From: Inhella sp.
Lineage (GTDB): Bacteria > Pseudomonadota > Gammaproteobacteria > Burkholderiales > Burkholderiaceae_C
NCBI RefSeq assembly: GCF_027532025.1
Contig: NZ_JAPZSY010000016.1
Span: 1-50,849, forward strand
Length of the DNA: 50,849 bases
Reading direction: 5' to 3'
Shown: in pieces, positions 26,768-35,162 of the stretch
Numbering within the stretch: the stretch's first letter is position 1
How the letters are laid out: every line of letters starts with the position of its first letter
Position numbers and translations under genes: made by a program
The notes under the pieces: generated by a model
Database searches by the model: none
What the model saw: the letters and a program-made list of their open reading frames with translations, nothing else
Told to the model about the DNA's origin: nothing

Positions 26768-27703
26768 ATGGCCAGTTTGATTGAACAAGCAGCGCAGCGT
26801 CTGGAGCAGCTCCGGCAGGCGGGGGCGTTGGCGCCCGATGCTCTGCCCGCGGTGGTGCCAGCGCCGGCGACGCGTCCCGCCGAGCCCGCTCCGCCTCTGC
26901 CGCTGGCGGCGCAGTCTCACGACGAGCCCTCGGGGCGTGGCTCCAAGTCGGTGGAATTGAACCTCAATGCTTTGGCGGTGAAGGGCTACCTGACACCGGG
27001 GTCCCCTCGCACGCCGATGGCGGACCAGTACCGGGTCATCAAACGTCCACTCATCAAGAACGCCGTCGGCCAAGGGGCGGCCACGCTCAACCATGCCAAC
27101 CTCATCATGGTGACCAGCGCGTTGGCCGGCGAGGGCAAGAGCTTCACGTCGCTGAATTTGGCCATGAGCGTGGCGGCCGAGTTGGATCACACGGTGATGT
27201 TGGTGGATGCCGACGTGGCCCGTCCGTCCTTGCTCCGGATGTTGGGCTTGCCGCCTGGGCCGGGGCTGTTGGACGTTCTGGAGGGGCAAGCTGAGATGAC
27301 CGACGTGCTGCTGCGCACCAACGTGGACAAGCTCACGCTGTTGCCCAGCGGAACGCCGCACCCGCGAGCCACCGAATTGCTGGCCAGCGAAGCCATGCGT
27401 GAGTTGCTCAACGACATGGCCCAGCGCTACCCCGACCGCATCATCATCTTCGACTCTCCCCCCCTGTTGTTGACCACCGAGTCTCGTGTGTTGGCCACGC
27501 AGATGGGGCAGATCGTGATCGTGGTCGCGGCCGAGGCCACGCCTCAGAATGCAGTCCAGCAGGCCTTGGCCGCGGTGGAAAACTGCCCGTTGAAGCTGAT
27601 GTTGCTCAACCAAGTTCGTGGCGACACATCGGGCGCCTATGGGTACGGTTACGGCTATGGGTACGGCTATGAACACGACGACGACGCCACGCGCACGGCC
27701 TGA
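26768..27703 (+). CDS. XrtA-associated tyrosine autokinase (CpsD/CapB-like)
   Basis: A 311-residue bacterial tyrosine kinase. Walker A' is SALAGEGKS (117-125), Walker A-like VMLVDADVARPSL has D147/D149, and Walker B is IIIFDSPPLL. The C-terminal tail is a Tyr-Gly alternation with six tyrosines at 291-301, the expected autophosphorylation cluster. It should phosphorylate itself in trans on contact with the chain-length determinant and so cycle polymer assembly. Start ATG 26768 follows a good ribosome binding site (GAGGAA) that overlaps the preceding stop. The 3' end overlaps the next gene by 35 bases. Confidence 0.94.
   Translation: MASLIEQAAQRLEQLRQAGALAPDALPAVVPAPATRPAEPAPPLPLAAQSHDEPSGRGSKSVELNLNALAVKGYLTPGSPRTPMADQYRVIKRPLIKNAVGQGAATLNHANLIMVTSALAGEGKSFTSLNLAMSVAAELDHTVMLVDADVARPSLLRMLGLPPGPGLLDVLEGQAEMTDVLLRTNVDKLTLLPSGTPHPRATELLASEAMRELLNDMAQRYPDRIIIFDSPPLLLTTESRVLATQMGQIVIVVAAEATPQNAVQQALAAVENCPLKLMLLNQVRGDTSGAYGYGYGYGYGYEHDDDATRTA
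27638..27670 (+). repeat. TAYGGN hexamer repeat encoding the kinase Tyr-Gly tail
   Basis: Five and a half copies of a hexamer TAT/TAC-GGN encode alternating Tyr and Gly. The last TAT supplies the AT of the ATG (27669) proposed as start of the next gene. Slippage here would change the number of tyrosines in steps of two residues without changing frame. Confidence 0.7.
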
Positions 27704-29312
27704 GCGTTGGGCTTGGCGCGGGGTGGCGCGCGGTGTTTGTGCCCTGGGTACGGTTTGGTTCGCAGGGCACGGTGCAGGGTGGGCCCAATCGGTGGAGACC
27801 TTCGGCGGGAGCGATGCGCCGGAAGGGCTGCGGTTGGGGGGCGGTGCACCGGATGCCAGCGCGCCAAGCGGCCAACGGTCGCGTCCCCTGGAATGGCGCT
27901 GGAATGCCGCCTTCACCGTGTCGGACAACATCAGCGCCCTACCCAGCCAGCAGGGACGGGATGCTGGTGCGATGCTCCGGGTCGGTCCCGGCGTGCGATG
28001 GGTGCACCAAGGGGGCGGGGCCGAGTGGCTGCTCGATTACAGCCTGCAGGCGCAGCGCTACGCCAAGACGGCGGCATTGGGTCAACCGTTTCAAAGCAGT
28101 TTGCGCAGCAGTGCCAAGATCGATCTGGGGTCTCCGGCCTTCACCCTTGAAGGTCAAGCCAACATCGCGCAGCGCACGCGCTCGGCATTCGAGGCCCAGC
28201 GCACCTTGGGGGAGAGCGGGGTCGGTGAGTCCACGGAAGTCGGTACCTTGGCGCTGGGTCCTGTTGCACGACTGCGCTTGGGCGAGGGGTGGCGCTTGAC
28301 GGCCCAACAAACCAGCACCCTGACACGCGCTCGTGGCACCACGGTGGGTGATGCCCAAGGCAGCCAGGCTCAAATCAGCATCGAGCCCGGGCCGCAGCGT
28401 CGGATGGGGCTGGGTGCCACGGTGACGCACCAATTCACGCGCCCCCTGGAGGGGAGGCGCACGGCTTCGTCCCAGGGCACGGTGAACCTGACTTGGCGCC
28501 CCGACGTCGACTGGACCGTGGTTGCCCGAGGCGGTCAGGAGCGCTCTAACCTGCAGTCGGTGGCGTCGCAGACCGGGACGACATACGGCCTGGATGCCAC
28601 GTGGCAGCCCACGCCGCGCACGCGGCTTCAGCTCAATGGCGACCATCGCGTTCTGGGTGACTTCCACACCGTCAACCTGGAGCATCGCTTCGCCCGCGCC
28701 GTGGTTCGATGGAGCGATTCCCGCACCATCAACCAAGCAGGTGTCGTGGGAGCGGCCTCGGGGCAAACCAATTACGACTTGTTTTTCGCCCAGTTGGCGA
28801 CCACGGAGCCCGACCCGGTTCAACGGGATCTGTTGGTGCGCCAGCGTTTGGCCGACTTGGGTTTGTCGGGTGACGCGGTGGTGGCCAATGGCTTTCTCAG
28901 CAGCCAGCCCACGGTGTCCCGCACGCGCCTGTTGGGTGTGACCTATCAACAGCCGCGCACCCTGTGGACGCTGAACCTGACCAAAACCCGAACGTCCCGT
29001 CTCTTGGCGGGTGGCTTGGGCAGCGAAGATTTGGCCAGTTCCTCCTTCGTGGACACGGAGTCGGCTCAGATGAGCTGGACCTACCGGCTGACGCCCTCCC
29101 AGGCCTTACGGGCCCAGGCGTCTTGGCAGCGCAGCGAGGGGGAGAACGCGGCGTTGCAGCGCAACGAATTGCGCACCGTGCTTCTGGGGTGGGCGGAACG
29201 CCTGACCCCGGGCGTGCAGATCGCCTTGGGCTTGAGGCACTCCGCCTTCGAATCTCCCACCCGTCCGTTCGTTGAGAACGCTGTGGTGGTCAACGTCGAG
29301 CAGCGATTCTGA
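27669..29312 (+). CDS. TIGR03016-family PEP-CTERM system-associated outer-membrane protein
   Basis: A 547-residue exported beta-rich protein. An Arg-containing N-region and hydrophobic segment (RGVARGVCALGTVWFAGHGAGWAQ) form a signal peptide with probable cleavage near residue 40. The rest alternates short amphipathic strands (RPLEWRWNAAFTVSDNISALPSQ; GGGAEWLLDYSLQAQRYAKT) and ends in VVVNVEQRF with a terminal Phe, typical for BamA-assembled barrels. It belongs to the family regularly found after the XrtA-cluster kinase; an exopolysaccharide export or docking role is inferred from context. ATG 27669 lies within the kinase gene's end (35-base overlap); a start further upstream would lack a proper signal peptide N-region. 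Confidence 0.85.
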   Translation: MNTTTTPRARPERWAWRGVARGVCALGTVWFAGHGAGWAQSVETFGGSDAPEGLRLGGGAPDASAPSGQRSRPLEWRWNAAFTVSDNISALPSQQGRDAGAMLRVGPGVRWVHQGGGAEWLLDYSLQAQRYAKTAALGQPFQSSLRSSAKIDLGSPAFTLEGQANIAQRTRSAFEAQRTLGESGVGESTEVGTLALGPVARLRLGEGWRLTAQQTSTLTRARGTTVGDAQGSQAQISIEPGPQRRMGLGATVTHQFTRPLEGRRTASSQGTVNLTWRPDVDWTVVARGGQERSNLQSVASQTGTTYGLDATWQPTPRTRLQLNGDHRVLGDFHTVNLEHRFARAVVRWSDSRTINQAGVVGAASGQTNYDLFFAQLATTEPDPVQRDLLVRQRLADLGLSGDAVVANGFLSSQPTVSRTRLLGVTYQQPRTLWTLNLTKTRTSRLLAGGLGSEDLASSSFVDTESAQMSWTYRLTPSQALRAQASWQRSEGENAALQRNELRTVLLGWAERLTPGVQIALGLRHSAFESPTRPFVENAVVVNVEQRF

Positions 29313-29314
29313 CC

Positions 29315-30415
29315 ATGTACGAGGCGTTCTACGGCCTGTCGGCCAAGCCCTTTCAGCTCAATCCCGACCCGAGTTTCTACTTCGGATCGAAGCAGCATCG
29401 GCGCGCCAAGGCTTACTTGGATTACGGGGTCTTGCGCAACGAGGGTTTCATCGTCATCACCGGCGAGATCGGGGCGGGCAAGACGACCCTGTTGCGGGGC
29501 TTGCTCGAGAGCCTCGATGCGGGTCAACAGGTGGTGATCGGCAACATCGTCACCACCCAGCTCGACGCCGAGGACACCCTCCGCATGGTGGCGGCGGCCT
29601 TTGGCGTCCGCGCCAGAGATGCCAGCAAGTCGGACATCTTGATGTCCCTCGAAGCCTTTTTCGTGGCCCAGGTGAGCCAAGGCAAGCGTTGCTTGCTGGT
29701 GGTGGACGAGGCGCAGAACCTCACCGCCAAAGCGGTGGAAGAGCTGCGGATGCTGTCGAACTTCCAGTTCGGGACGCAGTCGCTGCTGCAAACCTTCTTG
29801 GTGGGACAGCCGGAGTTTCGCTACATCTTGCAGCGGCCCGAGATGGAGCAGTTCCGCCAGCGGGTGGCGGCCACGTGCCACATCGGTCCGCTGGACGAAG
29901 AGGAAACCCAGCGCTACATCGAGCACCGCCTCAAGTGTGCTGGCGCCACCGACAAGCCCGAGTTCGACCCCGAGGCGTTCTTGGTCATCCACCGCGCCAC
30001 CGGCGGCATTCCTCGTCGCATCAACACGTTGGCCGACCGGCTGCTGCTATTGGGCTTCATGGCCGGCAAGGTCAAGCTGGAGTTGGCCGATGTCAACGAG
30101 GTGCTCAAGGACCTGTCGCAGGAAAGCGCGCTGCCGCCGCCCTCGAAGCCAGTGTCCATCGGTGCGGAGCCGGAATCCGACTCGCAGCTGGACCTCGATC
30201 TGGATTTGACCCGTCCCCCGCCGTTGGCGGCGGGGCCCTTGCAGCAGTTCGAGCGTCAGTTGGATGGGCAACTGCACGACTTGCACGCGGAGCGACTGCT
30301 GCGACTGGAGCGCAGCCTGTTGCGGCTGGAGCGCATCAACTTGCAGAGCCTGAAGATGCTGCAGCGCTTGGTCAAAGCCTTGCAGCACCCCGATGCCGGG
30401 AGTCAGCATGAGTAG
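29315..30415 (+). CDS. XrtA/PEP-CTERM system-associated ATPase (ExeA-like AAA)
   Basis: A 366-residue cytoplasmic AAA ATPase. It has the N-terminal signature MYEAFYGLSAKPFQLNPDPSFYF, Walker A GEIGAGKTT (50-58), Walker B CLLVVDEAQN, and a sensor/arginine region TGGIPRRINTLADRLLL, all as in ExeA/GspA-type ATPases. The C-terminal 90 residues are acidic and then coiled (QFERQLDGQLHDLHAERLLRLERS). It begins 2 bases after the outer-membrane protein stop. Its exact role in these clusters is not established; energising export or assembly is inferred. Confidence 0.92.
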   Translation: MYEAFYGLSAKPFQLNPDPSFYFGSKQHRRAKAYLDYGVLRNEGFIVITGEIGAGKTTLLRGLLESLDAGQQVVIGNIVTTQLDAEDTLRMVAAAFGVRARDASKSDILMSLEAFFVAQVSQGKRCLLVVDEAQNLTAKAVEELRMLSNFQFGTQSLLQTFLVGQPEFRYILQRPEMEQFRQRVAATCHIGPLDEEETQRYIEHRLKCAGATDKPEFDPEAFLVIHRATGGIPRRINTLADRLLLLGFMAGKVKLELADVNEVLKDLSQESALPPPSKPVSIGAEPESDSQLDLDLDLTRPPPLAAGPLQQFERQLDGQLHDLHAERLLRLERSLLRLERINLQSLKMLQRLVKALQHPDAGSQHE

Positions 30416-31316
30416 CTCACCCACGGGCGCACTGGCGGGGTCGCCCCGGCGTGTGCGCAACGCAATGTCCATCGACGTCGAAGACTATTTCCAAGTCTCG
30501 GCGCTGGCCCCCTACATCCCTCGCGACGACTGGGATCGCCGCGAGTGCCGGGCGCCTGCCAATGTCCGCCGGATCTTGGCCCTGCTAGACCAAGCGGGCG
30601 TGAAGGCCACGTTCTTCACGCTGGGCTGGATCGCGGAGCGACACCCAGATTTGGTCAGAGAGATCGTGGCCGGTGGGCACGAACTGGCCAGCCACGGTTA
30701 CGGTCACGAGCGGGCCAGCGATCTCGACCGCGCCGCCTTCGCGCAAGACGTGAAGCGCGCCAAGGCTTTGCTGGAGGACTTGGGCGGCGTGCCGGTCATC
30801 GGCTACCGAGCCCCGAGCTTCTCCATCGGCGAGGCCAACCTGTGGGCGTTCGACGTGCTGCAAGAAGCCGGGTACCGCTACTCCAGCAGCGTGTACCCCA
30901 TCGTGCACGACCATTACGGCATGCCGGACGCGCCGCGTTTTGCCCATGCGGTGCGCGAGGGCCTGGTTGAAGTTCCGGTCACCACGAACCGCATTGCGGG
31001 TCGCAACCTGCCCTCCAGCGGGGGAGGGTACTTCCGCCTGCTGCCTTACGCCGTCTCGCGATGGTTGATCGAGCGGGTTAATCGCGTCGATGCGCAAGCG
31101 GCGGTCTTCTATTTCCACCCCTGGGAAATCGATCACGAGCAACCGCGTGTGCCAGGCATCGATGCCAAGTCGCGCTTTCGGCATTACGTGAACCTCAGCC
31201 GCACGGAAGGCCGCATTCGCCGGCTGTTGGGCGACTTCGCCTGGGGCCGCATGGATGAGATTTTTTTGCCGCCCAGCGGCTCGGCGCTCGGAGCGACCAT
31301 GGGTGCGGCACGCTGA
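30408..31316 (+). CDS. XrtA-system polysaccharide deacetylase (NodB domain)
   Basis: A 302-residue CE4-type deacetylase. Motif 1 is SIDVEDYF (D23, E25, D26), motif 2 the zinc site HELASHGYGHE, motif 3 IGYRAPSFSIG, and a later FYFHPWEID holds the distal His. These are the features of the XrtA-associated deacetylase subgroup. No signal peptide is seen, so it may act on lipid-linked precursors at the cytoplasmic side; this is inference. ATG 30408 overlaps the end of the ATPase gene by 8 bases; the stop abuts the next ATG. Confidence 0.92.
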   Translation: MSSSPTGALAGSPRRVRNAMSIDVEDYFQVSALAPYIPRDDWDRRECRAPANVRRILALLDQAGVKATFFTLGWIAERHPDLVREIVAGGHELASHGYGHERASDLDRAAFAQDVKRAKALLEDLGGVPVIGYRAPSFSIGEANLWAFDVLQEAGYRYSSSVYPIVHDHYGMPDAPRFAHAVREGLVEVPVTTNRIAGRNLPSSGGGYFRLLPYAVSRWLIERVNRVDAQAAVFYFHPWEIDHEQPRVPGIDAKSRFRHYVNLSRTEGRIRRLLGDFAWGRMDEIFLPPSGSALGATMGAAR

Positions 31317-32366
31317 ATGAACGCGCCCGTGACCGTGCGGCCGCTGCCGTCGCTCGCAGGGGCGACGGCCCGTGCGTGGGACGACTACGTCGTGCGCCAC
31401 CCCCAGGGAACGTTTTTCCACCAAGCCGGGTGGGCGCGCGCGGTGTCGCGGGTTTGGGGCCACCGGTGCGAGTTGCTGGCCGCTTGGCAAGGCGGCCGCC
31501 TGGTGGGCGTGCTGCCCCTGGGCGAGATCGACAGCCTGCTGTTCGGCCACGCCGTGACGTCGCTGCCGTTTGCCGTGTACGGGGGCGTGCTCGCCGATGG
31601 CGATGATGCAGCCCATGCCCTGGTGGCGGCGGCCGAAGCCTGGACCCGAGCGCGAGGCGCCAGCCACCTGGAGTTGCGCCACTTGCACGGGATGCAACGG
31701 CCCGACTGGGCGCAGCAGGACCTTTACGTCACCTTCCGCAAGCCCTTGCTGGACGACGACGAGGCCAACCTGCTGGCCATTCCGCGCAAACAGCGCGCCA
31801 TGGTGCGCAAGGGTGTCGGGCACGGTTTGCGCGCCGACGTGGACGCCGACGCGGGTCGTTTTTTTGATCTGTTTGCCGACAACGTGCACCGCCATGGCAC
31901 GCCGGCCATGCCCCAGCGCTGGTTCCAGGCACTGCTGGAGGAGTTCGGTTCGCAAGCCGAGGTGCTGACCGTGGTTGCGCCGGATGGAACGCCGGTGTCG
32001 TCCGTGCTCAGCTTCTACTTTCGGGACGAGGTACTGCCTTACTACGCGGGCGATGCCACCGCGGCACGAGACCTGGCGGCCAACGATTTCAAGTACTGGG
32101 CCCTGATGCAGCGGGCCCTGCGTCGCGGCGCGCGCGTGTTCGATTACGGCCGCAGCAAACAGGGCACGGGCCCCTACGCCTTCAAGAAGAATTGGGGCTT
32201 CAGCCCCACACCGTTGGCCTACGAGTTCAGGCTGTACGAAGGCCAGGCTTTGCCCCAGCACAACCCGAACAACCCCAAGTACCAGCGCGTGATCGAAACC
32301 TGGCGTCGCTTGCCCAGGGCGGTGGTCAACCGGCTCGGCCCGCTCATCGTGAGGAACCTGGGGTGA
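31317..32366 (+). CDS. FemAB family XrtA/PEP-CTERM system-associated protein
   Basis: A 349-residue double GNAT-fold protein. The first half shows HPQGTFFHQAGWARAVSRVWGHRCELLAAW and LPLGEIDSLLFGHAVTSLPF; the second half contains RKQRAMVRKGVGHGLRAD and the acetyl-transferase-like core VSSVLSFYFRDEVLPYYAGDATAARDLAANDFKYW, ending in FDYGRSKQGTGPYAFKKNWGF. FemAB-type enzymes use aminoacyl-tRNA to attach amino acids; here an aminoacyl or acyl transfer to the polysaccharide or its lipid carrier is plausible but unproven. Its ATG directly follows the deacetylase TGA. Confidence 0.9.
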   Translation: MNAPVTVRPLPSLAGATARAWDDYVVRHPQGTFFHQAGWARAVSRVWGHRCELLAAWQGGRLVGVLPLGEIDSLLFGHAVTSLPFAVYGGVLADGDDAAHALVAAAEAWTRARGASHLELRHLHGMQRPDWAQQDLYVTFRKPLLDDDEANLLAIPRKQRAMVRKGVGHGLRADVDADAGRFFDLFADNVHRHGTPAMPQRWFQALLEEFGSQAEVLTVVAPDGTPVSSVLSFYFRDEVLPYYAGDATAARDLAANDFKYWALMQRALRRGARVFDYGRSKQGTGPYAFKKNWGFSPTPLAYEFRLYEGQALPQHNPNNPKYQRVIETWRRLPRAVVNRLGPLIVRNLG

Positions 32367-33553
32367 AGCTGCTGTACTTGGTCCATCGCATGCCCTACCC
32401 GCCGAACAAGGGCGACAAGGTGCCCTCGTACCACCTGCTGCGGCATCTGGCGGCACGGCACGAGGTGTTCCTGGGCACATTCATCGACGACCCCGACGAC
32501 GAGCGTCACGTGGACACCGTGCGCGGCTGGTGTGCCGATGCGCACTTCGCCCGCTTGTCCCCGCGTTGGGCGCGGATCAAGAGCCTGCGCGGACTCGGGC
32601 GCGGACAGCCCTTGGGCTTGCCCTACTACCAGGACCCGGGCTTGAGGGCGTGGGTGAACGACAGCGTGAAGCGCCATGGCATCGAGGGCGTTGTCGTGTT
32701 CTCTTCCACCATGGCACCTTATGCCGAGACCCTGGGGCTGCCCACTTGGGTCGACTTTGTCGACCTGGACAGTGCCAAATGGACGGCCTATGGCCAGCAG
32801 CACCGCTGGCCCCTGTCCTGGATTTATGCCCGCGAGGGGCGCACCTTGTTGGCTTACGAACGGGAAGTCGCGCGCTGGGCTCGACGCAGCTTTTTCGTCA
32901 CCGAAGCCGAGTGCGACATGTTCCGGCGGCTGGCGCCCGAATCGGCCGCCAAGGTGGAGGCCTTGTGCAACGGGGTCGACGCCGACTTCTTCGCCCCCGC
33001 CGCCGACCGAAGCAGCCCTTTCGAGCCGGGCACGGTGCCCGTGGTGTTCACGGGGGCCATGGACTACTGGCCCAATGTCGACGCCGTGGCGTGGTTCGTT
33101 CATGACATGCTGCCGCGCCTGCGGACCCTTCACCCGAACGTGCACTTCAGCATCGTCGGTCGCAGCCCCACCGCGGCGGTCCGCGCCCTGGCGGGGCCGA
33201 ACGTCACGGTCACCGGCACCGTCGATGACGTGCGGCCCTACCTCCAACATGCCGCCGCCGTGGTGGCACCGCTGCGCTTGGCGCGCGGCATCCAAAACAA
33301 GGTGCTCGAGGCCATGGCCATGGGACGGCCCGTGGTGGCGGCATCGCACTGCGTGGCGGCCATCGACGGCAGCCGACCTGATGAACTGTGTGCCGCCGAC
33401 GCGGCCGACGACTACGTGCGCATCCTGGATGCCTGGTTGCGCGAACCGGCCGCGGCAGACGCCGTCGGCCGGGCCGCCCGAGAGCGCGTGCTGGCTGGTT
33501 TTGCGTGGCCAGCGCGCCTGGCGCCCATCGACGAAGCCTTGGCCCAGCCCTGA
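32363..33553 (+). CDS. TIGR03087-family PEP-CTERM/XrtA system glycosyltransferase
   Basis: A 396-residue GT-B glycosyltransferase (GT4-like). The N-terminus LLYLVHRMPYPPNKGDKVPSYHLLRHLA, the central LCNGVDADFFAP, the start of the C-terminal domain VVFTGAMDYWPNVDAV, and ARGIQNKVLEAMAMGRPVVA near the nucleotide-sugar site identify the XrtA subgroup. It probably adds one sugar of the repeat unit. Start GTG 32363 overlaps the previous stop (GTGA); no ATG fits before the conserved VKLLYLVHRMPYPP start. Confidence 0.92.
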   Translation: MKLLYLVHRMPYPPNKGDKVPSYHLLRHLAARHEVFLGTFIDDPDDERHVDTVRGWCADAHFARLSPRWARIKSLRGLGRGQPLGLPYYQDPGLRAWVNDSVKRHGIEGVVVFSSTMAPYAETLGLPTWVDFVDLDSAKWTAYGQQHRWPLSWIYAREGRTLLAYEREVARWARRSFFVTEAECDMFRRLAPESAAKVEALCNGVDADFFAPAADRSSPFEPGTVPVVFTGAMDYWPNVDAVAWFVHDMLPRLRTLHPNVHFSIVGRSPTAAVRALAGPNVTVTGTVDDVRPYLQHAAAVVAPLRLARGIQNKVLEAMAMGRPVVAASHCVAAIDGSRPDELCAADAADDYVRILDAWLREPAAADAVGRAARERVLAGFAWPARLAPIDEALAQP

Positions 33554-33559
33554 CATGCC

Positions 33560-35128
33560 ATGACCCACACCCCACTTCATCCTTCCGTCAAGGCGGCTTG
33601 GCCCCGTGCGCTCATCACATTGGGTGTGCTGTTGATGCTCATGGGCGCCCTGCATGGATCCCTGTGGGCGGGCATGGTGAGCATTTGGCTTCGCAGCGAT
33701 ACCTTTGCCCACGCCCTGCTCGTGCCTCCGATGGTGCTCTGGCTGGTTTGGCGCAAACGCAGTGCCCTGAGGGCCTTGGTGCCCCAGGCCAGTGGGTGGG
33801 GCGTTGCGTGGGCGGGGGGCGGCGTGTTGGCTGTGGCTGTGGGGGATCTGGCGCAAGTCAATGCGCTGCAGCACTTTGGCTTGGTCTTCTTGCTGCAAGG
33901 TGCCGTATGGGCGGTGTTGGGCAACCAGGTCGCTCGTTGCTTGGCGTTTCCGCTGCTGTTCCTGCTGTTCGCGCCGCCCTTCGGTGAATTCTTGTTGCCC
34001 CCCATGATGCAAGCCACGGCCGATTTCACCGTGGCGGCGCTTCGGTTGACCGGCGTGCCCGTGTACCGAGAGGGCCTGCAGTTCGTCATCCCCACGGGCC
34101 ATTGGTCGGTGGTGGAAGCCTGTTCAGGGGTGCGCTACCTGATGGCGTCGGTCATGGTGGGCAGCCTGTTCGCTTACTTGAACTTCGACCGCTGGCCCAA
34201 GCGCTTGGCCTTCGTGGCGTTCGCCACCCTCATGCCCCTGGTGGCGAACTGGGTTCGGGCCTACCTCATCGTCATGATGGGCCACCTGTCGGGCAATGAG
34301 TTGGCCACGGGCGCCGATCACTTGATCTACGGCTGGGTGTTTTTCGGGGTGGTGATGGCCCTGATGTTCTGGGCCGGGTCGCGCTTCGCCGACCCTTTGC
34401 CGGCCCAGGCGACTGCGAGCCTGCCCGAGGCAGTTGTCGCTTCGGGCAGCCCCCCACGGGCCGCCTGGCAGGGTGCCCTCCCCGTGGGGCTGGGCCTGGC
34501 CTTGGCCGCAGCGCTGGCCAGCCGTTGGCACCATCCAGCCCCGGCGCTCGATTGGCCCGCCGCGCTGGGGGCTCCAGTGGCTGGCGCGGTGTCGGATGCA
34601 GCGCCGCCGGCCGGTTTGGGGCTCGTGCCTGGCGCCGATGCCCAGGCGCGTTGGCGCTTCGCTGCGGCGGATGGTCAGCCTCAGGCGCACCTGTACCTGG
34701 CGTTCGTGGCGCATCAGCGGCCCAGCGCTCGCGCCGTGGCCAGCACGAGCGTCATCGTGGCCCACAGCGATGCGCGCTGGCAGGTGTTGGGCAGTGGCAA
34801 GCGGCAGGTGGAAGGGGTGAGCGTGGACGAGTGGCGGCTGCGTGCCCGCACGCAGGGCCAAGAAGGCGAGTGGCGCGTCTGGCGCTGGTATTGGGTGAAT
34901 GGTTGGGCGGGTTCCAACCCCGTTCAGGCCAAGTGGCAGTTGATGTGGCAGCGGGCTTGGGGGCAAGGCGACGCTGCGGCGATGGTGGTGCTCATGGTCC
35001 CGGAGGGAGAAGGTGCAGACCGCGCGCTTCAAAGCCGATGGGCCGAACTGCAGGCCCCCTTGAATGAACGGTTGTCGGCCCTCAGCCGTCAAGCGGCCCC
35101 TGGGCACAATGGCGGGTTGGCTCGCTGA
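33560..35128 (+). CDS. xrtA: exosortase A fused to an EpsI domain
   Basis: A 522-residue inner-membrane cysteine protease/transpeptidase. Residues 15-290 hold about eight membrane helices and the exosortase catalytic triad: C188 in VVEACSGVRYLMAS, R233 in LVANWVRAYLIVMMGHLS and H254 in GADHLIYGWVFF. Residues 300-522 form a periplasmic EpsI-like domain (about 345-505, with HLYLAFVAHQRPSARAVAS). Exosortase A recognises C-terminal PEP-CTERM signals, cleaves them and is thought to attach the proteins to a cell-surface moiety. The fusion to EpsI is common in type-1 systems. The start lies 6 bases after the glycosyltransferase stop. No PEP-CTERM protein is encoded in this window. Confidence 0.95.
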   Translation: MTHTPLHPSVKAAWPRALITLGVLLMLMGALHGSLWAGMVSIWLRSDTFAHALLVPPMVLWLVWRKRSALRALVPQASGWGVAWAGGGVLAVAVGDLAQVNALQHFGLVFLLQGAVWAVLGNQVARCLAFPLLFLLFAPPFGEFLLPPMMQATADFTVAALRLTGVPVYREGLQFVIPTGHWSVVEACSGVRYLMASVMVGSLFAYLNFDRWPKRLAFVAFATLMPLVANWVRAYLIVMMGHLSGNELATGADHLIYGWVFFGVVMALMFWAGSRFADPLPAQATASLPEAVVASGSPPRAAWQGALPVGLGLALAAALASRWHHPAPALDWPAALGAPVAGAVSDAAPPAGLGLVPGADAQARWRFAAADGQPQAHLYLAFVAHQRPSARAVASTSVIVAHSDARWQVLGSGKRQVEGVSVDEWRLRARTQGQEGEWRVWRWYWVNGWAGSNPVQAKWQLMWQRAWGQGDAAAMVVLMVPEGEGADRALQSRWAELQAPLNERLSALSRQAAPGHNGGLAR

Positions 35129-35162
35129 GCCCCCAACCCTCGAACGAAAGACGGAGTTTTTG

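Noticed and set aside
27638-27670. CRISPR-like short repeats
   Set aside because: These are contiguous in-frame hexamers coding for Tyr-Gly without spacers. No CRISPR array or cas gene was seen in the window.
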